Of a stretch of DNA of 7,646 nucleotides, positions 5,420-7,646 are shown piece after piece (position 1 is the first letter of the stretch; every line of letters begins with the position of its first letter). The stretch spans positions 1 through 7,646 of the forward strand of contig JAKACL010000140.1 in assembly GCA_021821425.1 (NCBI GenBank). Direction: 5' to 3'. A program made the translations under genes and the position numbers. The stretch is from Pseudomonadota bacterium (lineage in GTDB: Bacteria; Pseudomonadota; Gammaproteobacteria; Burkholderiales; Thiobacillaceae). Below the pieces are notes generated by a model. It made no database searches. It was not told the DNA's origin and was given only the letters and a program-made list of their open reading frames with translations.

Positions 5420-7213
5420 TCAAGCCGCCTTGTCCGCCGCCGGGGCGTTGCGCAAACGGATGTGCAGCTCGCGCAGCTGCTTGTCGTCGACCACGTTGGG
5501 CGCGTTGGTCATCAGGCAGGAGGCGCGCTGGGTCTTGGGGAAGGCGATGACGTCGCGGATCGACTCGGCGCCGGTCATCAGCGTGACCAGGCGGTCGAGG
5601 CCAAACGCCAGGCCACCGTGCGGCGGCGCGCCGTACTGCAGCGCGTCGAGCAGGAAGCCGAATTTCTCGCGGCGCTCTGACTCGCCGATGTTCAAGGCGG
5701 CGAACACCTTCTCCTGCACGGTCTGCCGGTGGATACGCACCGAACCGCCGCCGACTTCCCAGCCGTTCAGCACCATGTCGTAGGCCTTGGAGAGACAGCG
5801 GCCGGGATCGGTGGCGAGCCAGTCTTCGTGACCGTCCTTGGGCGCAGTGAAGGGGTGGTGCAGCGCGTCCCAGCGGTTCTCGTCCTCGTTGAATTCGAAC
5901 ATCGGGAAATCGACCACCCACAGCGGCGCCCAGGCGCGGCCGTCGACGTGGCCCTTTTCGTGGCCGATCTTGAGGCGCAGCGCGCCGAGCGCGTCGTTGA
6001 CCACCCTGGCGCGGTCGGCGCCGAAGAAAATCAGGTCGCCGTTGGCCGCGCCAGTGCGCTGGATCACCGCAGCGAGCGCGGCTTCGGACAGATTCTTGAC
6101 GATCGGCGACTGCAGGCCGGATTCGTTGAGCTGCGTGATGTCGTTGACCTTGATGTAGGCCAGGCCCTTGGCGCCGTAGATCTTGACGAACTCGGTGTAG
6201 CCGTCGATCTCGCCACGCGAGAGTGCGGCACCGCCGGGGATGCGCAGCGCGGCAACGCGGCCCTTGGGATCGTTGGCCGGGCCGGAGAAGACCTTGAACG
6301 CGACGTCCTTCATGACGTCGCCGACGTCGACGATTTCCAGCGTCACCCGCATGTCGGGCTTGTCGGAACCGTAGCGGTTCATCGCCTCGTGGTAGGTCAT
6401 GCGCGGGAACGCGGCGGGCAGGTCGATGCCCTGCGCCTTGTGCATCATGTCGCGGATCATGCCCTCGACGAGATTCATGATGTCCTCCTCGCCCATGAAC
6501 GAGGTTTCCAAATCGACCTGCGTAAACTCGGGCTGGCGATCGGCGCGCAGGTCCTCGTCGCGGAAGCATTTGGTGATCTGGAAGTAGCGGTCGACGCCCG
6601 ACACCATCAGGAGCTGCTTGAAGAGCTGGGGCGACTGCGGCAGCGCGTAGAACATGCCGTCGTGCACGCGGGAGGGAACCAGATAATCGCGCGCGCCTTC
6701 CGGGGTGGAGCGCGTCAGCATCGGCGTTTCGACTTCCATGAAGCCGTGCGTGTCGAGGTAGTCGCGCATCAGCTTGGATACGCGATAGCGCAGGCGCAGG
6801 TTCTTCTGCATTGGCTCGCGGCGCAGGTCGAGGTAGCGGTACTGCAGGCGGATGTTCTCGTTGATGGTGTCGTCGTCGATCTGGAACGGCGGCGTCAGCG
6901 AGGGGTTCAGCACCTCGAGCTTTTTGGTCAGCAGCTCGACCATGCCGGTCGCCATGTTGGGGTTTTCGGTGCCGGCGGGGCGCGGCCGTACCAGGCCTTC
7001 GATCTTCAGCACGAACTCGGAGCGCACGTCCTCGGCCAGCTTGAACGCCTCCGGGGTGTCGGGGTCGATCACCACCTGCATCATGCCCTCGCGGTCGCGC
7101 AGGTCGATGAAGATGACGCCGCCGTGGTCGCGCCGGCGATGGGCCCAGCCGCACAGGGTCACGGTGTTGCCGATGTCGGCGGCGGTGACGGCACCGCAGT
7201 AATGAGTACGCAT
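5420..7213 (-). CDS. aspS: Aspartyl-tRNA synthetase, probably non-discriminating (Asp/Asn)
   Basis: This cytoplasmic class II synthetase has 597 residues (E. coli 590). An N-terminal OB-fold anticodon domain (about 1-110) contains [20 protein letters not shown] (22-41). The catalytic core has motif 1 around FMEVETPML (158-166) and motif 2 with [14 protein letters not shown] (217-230). A bacterial GAD insertion domain lies in between (roughly 290-420), and motif 3 is GLAFGLDRL (534-542). H30 and G81 (RPAG) match the residues linked in Pseudomonas AspRS with also charging tRNA-Asn, whereas discriminating E. coli-type enzymes have Leu and Lys there. This enzyme is therefore predicted to feed the GatCAB amidotransferase route. 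The ATG at 7213 is preferred over an in-frame TTG five codons upstream, because AGGA sits just before it and MRTHYCG is the family start. It heads the cluster with the hypothetical gene and nudB. Confidence 0.96.
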   Translation of the reverse strand: MRTHYCGAVTAADIGNTVTLCGWAHRRRDHGGVIFIDLRDREGMMQVVIDPDTPEAFKLAEDVRSEFVLKIEGLVRPRPAGTENPNMATGMVELLTKKLEVLNPSLTPPFQIDDDTINENIRLQYRYLDLRREPMQKNLRLRYRVSKLMRDYLDTHGFMEVETPMLTRSTPEGARDYLVPSRVHDGMFYALPQSPQLFKQLLMVSGVDRYFQITKCFRDEDLRADRQPEFTQVDLETSFMGEEDIMNLVEGMIRDMMHKAQGIDLPAAFPRMTYHEAMNRYGSDKPDMRVTLEIVDVGDVMKDVAFKVFSGPANDPKGRVAALRIPGGAALSRGEIDGYTEFVKIYGAKGLAYIKVNDITQLNESGLQSPIVKNLSEAALAAVIQRTGAANGDLIFFGADRARVVNDALGALRLKIGHEKGHVDGRAWAPLWVVDFPMFEFNEDENRWDALHHPFTAPKDGHEDWLATDPGRCLSKAYDMVLNGWEVGGGSVRIHRQTVQEKVFAALNIGESERREKFGFLLDALQYGAPPHGGLAFGLDRLVTLMTGAESIRDVIAFPKTQRASCLMTNAPNVVDDKQLRELHIRLRNAPAADKAA

Positions 7214-7234
7214 GGTCTTCCTAGTCAATTACGG

Positions 7235-7260
7235 GGACGCGCCTGAGTGAGGCGGCGTCC
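7235..7260 (-). promoter_or_regulatory. GC-rich hairpin just upstream of aspS
   Basis: On the minus strand, GGACGC-C-GCCT-CACTC-AGGC-GCGTCC folds into a 10-bp stem with one bulged C and a 5-base loop. It ends 21 bases before the aspS start codon. No T-run follows, so it is not an intrinsic terminator. It may be a leader structure or an operator. No clear aspS promoter is visible in this gap. Confidence 0.4.
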
Positions 7261-7283
7261 ATCAAACGGTGTGCTTGCAGCGG

Positions 7284-7318
7284 AAACAAAGAAGCGGACG
7301 GCTTACACCGCCCGCTTC
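7284..7318 (-). terminator. Intrinsic terminator of fmdB
   Basis: In the minus-strand transcript GAAGCGGGCGG (7318-7308) pairs with CCGTCCGCTTC (7301-7291). This gives an 11-bp stem with a single G-U pair and a 6-base loop, and TTTGTTT (7290-7284) follows directly. It begins 18 bases after the fmdB stop codon. This is a well-formed rho-independent terminator separating fmdB from aspS. Confidence 0.85.
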
Positions 7319-7336
7319 CCGGTCATGTCGCGGTTC

Positions 7337-7597
7337 TCAGGTGCAGGCCGGACAGGCGCCCGTGCCGCAGGCGGGCGACGGCGCTTCGGGCTTGGCCTCG
7401 GCGGGCTTGCTGCCGCCGCCCTTGAAGTCCGTGGCGTACCAGCCGGTGCCTTTCAGGGCAAAGCCGGGCGCCGTCAGCTGCTTGGCGTAATCGGCCTTGC
7501 CGCACGCCGGGCACACCGAGAGCGGCGCATCGGACACTTTCTGCATCTCGTCCTGGGCATGGCCGCAGGACGCACATTTGTAGGCATAGATCGGCAT
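7337..7597 (-). CDS. FmdB-family zinc ribbon protein
   Basis: This 86-residue protein begins MPIYAYKCASCG. C8-x2-C11 and C29-x2-C32 (CPACGK) make a zinc ribbon, followed by the family's APGFALKGTGWYATDFK (43-59). The tail is low-complexity (Gly, Lys, Ala, Pro) and ends with three extra cysteines, C77, C82 and C85 (ACGTGACPACT), which might bind a second metal. The family is named after a putative regulator linked to formamide and amide use in Methylophilus. Most members, including those beside aspS, have no proven function. The start has GGAG (7607-7604) 6 bases upstream and a perfect TATAAT further up. Its terminator lies directly downstream, so it is probably a single-gene unit. Confidence 0.9.
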   Translation of the reverse strand: MPIYAYKCASCGHAQDEMQKVSDAPLSVCPACGKADYAKQLTAPGFALKGTGWYATDFKGGGSKPAEAKPEAPSPACGTGACPACT

Positions 7598-7628
7598 GGT
7601 TCGCTCCGATAAATCAATAAGTTACGGG

Positions 7629-7634
7629 ATTATA
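7629..7634 (-). promoter_or_regulatory. Consensus -10 box upstream of fmdB
   Basis: The minus strand reads TATAAT from 7634 to 7629, a perfect match to the sigma-70 -10 consensus. Transcription would begin near 7622, giving a leader of about 25 bases before the ribosome site and ATG. The expected -35 position lies at or beyond the right edge of the window, so it cannot be checked. Confidence 0.6.
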
Positions 7635-7646
7635 ACCTGTGCGGGC

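Noticed and set aside
5406..7154. Long minus-strand frame (684 codons from 7154) ending with the small hypothetical protein
   Set aside because: The upstream part is an Arg/Pro/Ala-rich out-of-frame reading of aspS. Only the last 101 codons, from the ATG at 5405, look like protein.
5729..7246. 505-codon plus-strand open frame antisense to aspS
   Set aside because: It lies entirely opposite a clear synthetase gene. Its Val/Asp/Leu/His/Arg-rich product resembles no family and mirrors the codon bias of aspS in a high-GC genome.
1..7646. CRISPR array, tRNA or rRNA genes, insertion sequence, prophage or secondary-metabolite cluster
   Set aside because: I found no regularly spaced repeats, no tRNA- or rRNA-like stretches, and no transposase, integrase or phage genes on either strand.

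Overview
The window looks like part of a high-GC betaproteobacterial chromosome. The reasons are a GBP/OmpC-type trimeric porin, an AspRS of the form usual in that class (N-terminus MRTHYCG), and the order fmdB - aspS - small hypothetical gene - nudB - ybhP-like - clsB-like. Thiobacillus or another member of the Nitrosomonadales would fit, but I cannot fix the genus by eye. Most genes lie on the minus strand; only the YpfJ-type metallopeptidase is on the plus strand.

From left to right, 1-765 (minus) is the first 255 codons of a porin gene whose 3' end lies outside the window. A 320-base divergent intergenic region (766-1085) follows. It holds a credible porin promoter, a perfect 18-bp palindrome, a pair of direct repeats next to the -35 box and short inverted repeats in the porin leader. 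A membrane-anchored neutral zinc metallopeptidase of the YpfJ family (1086-1940, plus) converges on a ParD/ParE-type toxin-antitoxin pair (1978-2497, minus), whose antitoxin gene is visibly less GC-rich than its surroundings. Next come a ClsB-type cardiolipin synthase (2544-3746) and a YbhP-like endonuclease/exonuclease/phosphatase-fold protein (3746-4498). They overlap by one base in the same pairing as the E. coli ybhP-ybhO(clsB) operon.

These two genes are separated from the next cluster by an 86-bp palindromic repeat of MITE type (4541-4626). The cluster is transcribed leftwards: aspS (5420-7213), a 101-residue hypothetical protein probably of the DUF2322 family (5100-5405) and nudB (4663-5103). 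The last two overlap by 4 bases (GTGA). At the right edge, a zinc-ribbon FmdB-family gene (7337-7597) has its own perfect TATAAT box and a strong intrinsic terminator, so aspS probably does not depend on it for transcription.

By function, aspS handles translation (its sequence predicts a non-discriminating Asp/Asn enzyme), nudB is a folate-pathway pyrophosphatase, and ybhP/clsB concern membrane phospholipid. The porin, metallopeptidase and toxin-antitoxin pair are independent units. I see no wholly new multigene system. The most rewarding signals are non-coding: the porin upstream palindrome and repeats, the MITE-like element, a possible leaderless start for the ybhP-like gene, and a hairpin just upstream of aspS.
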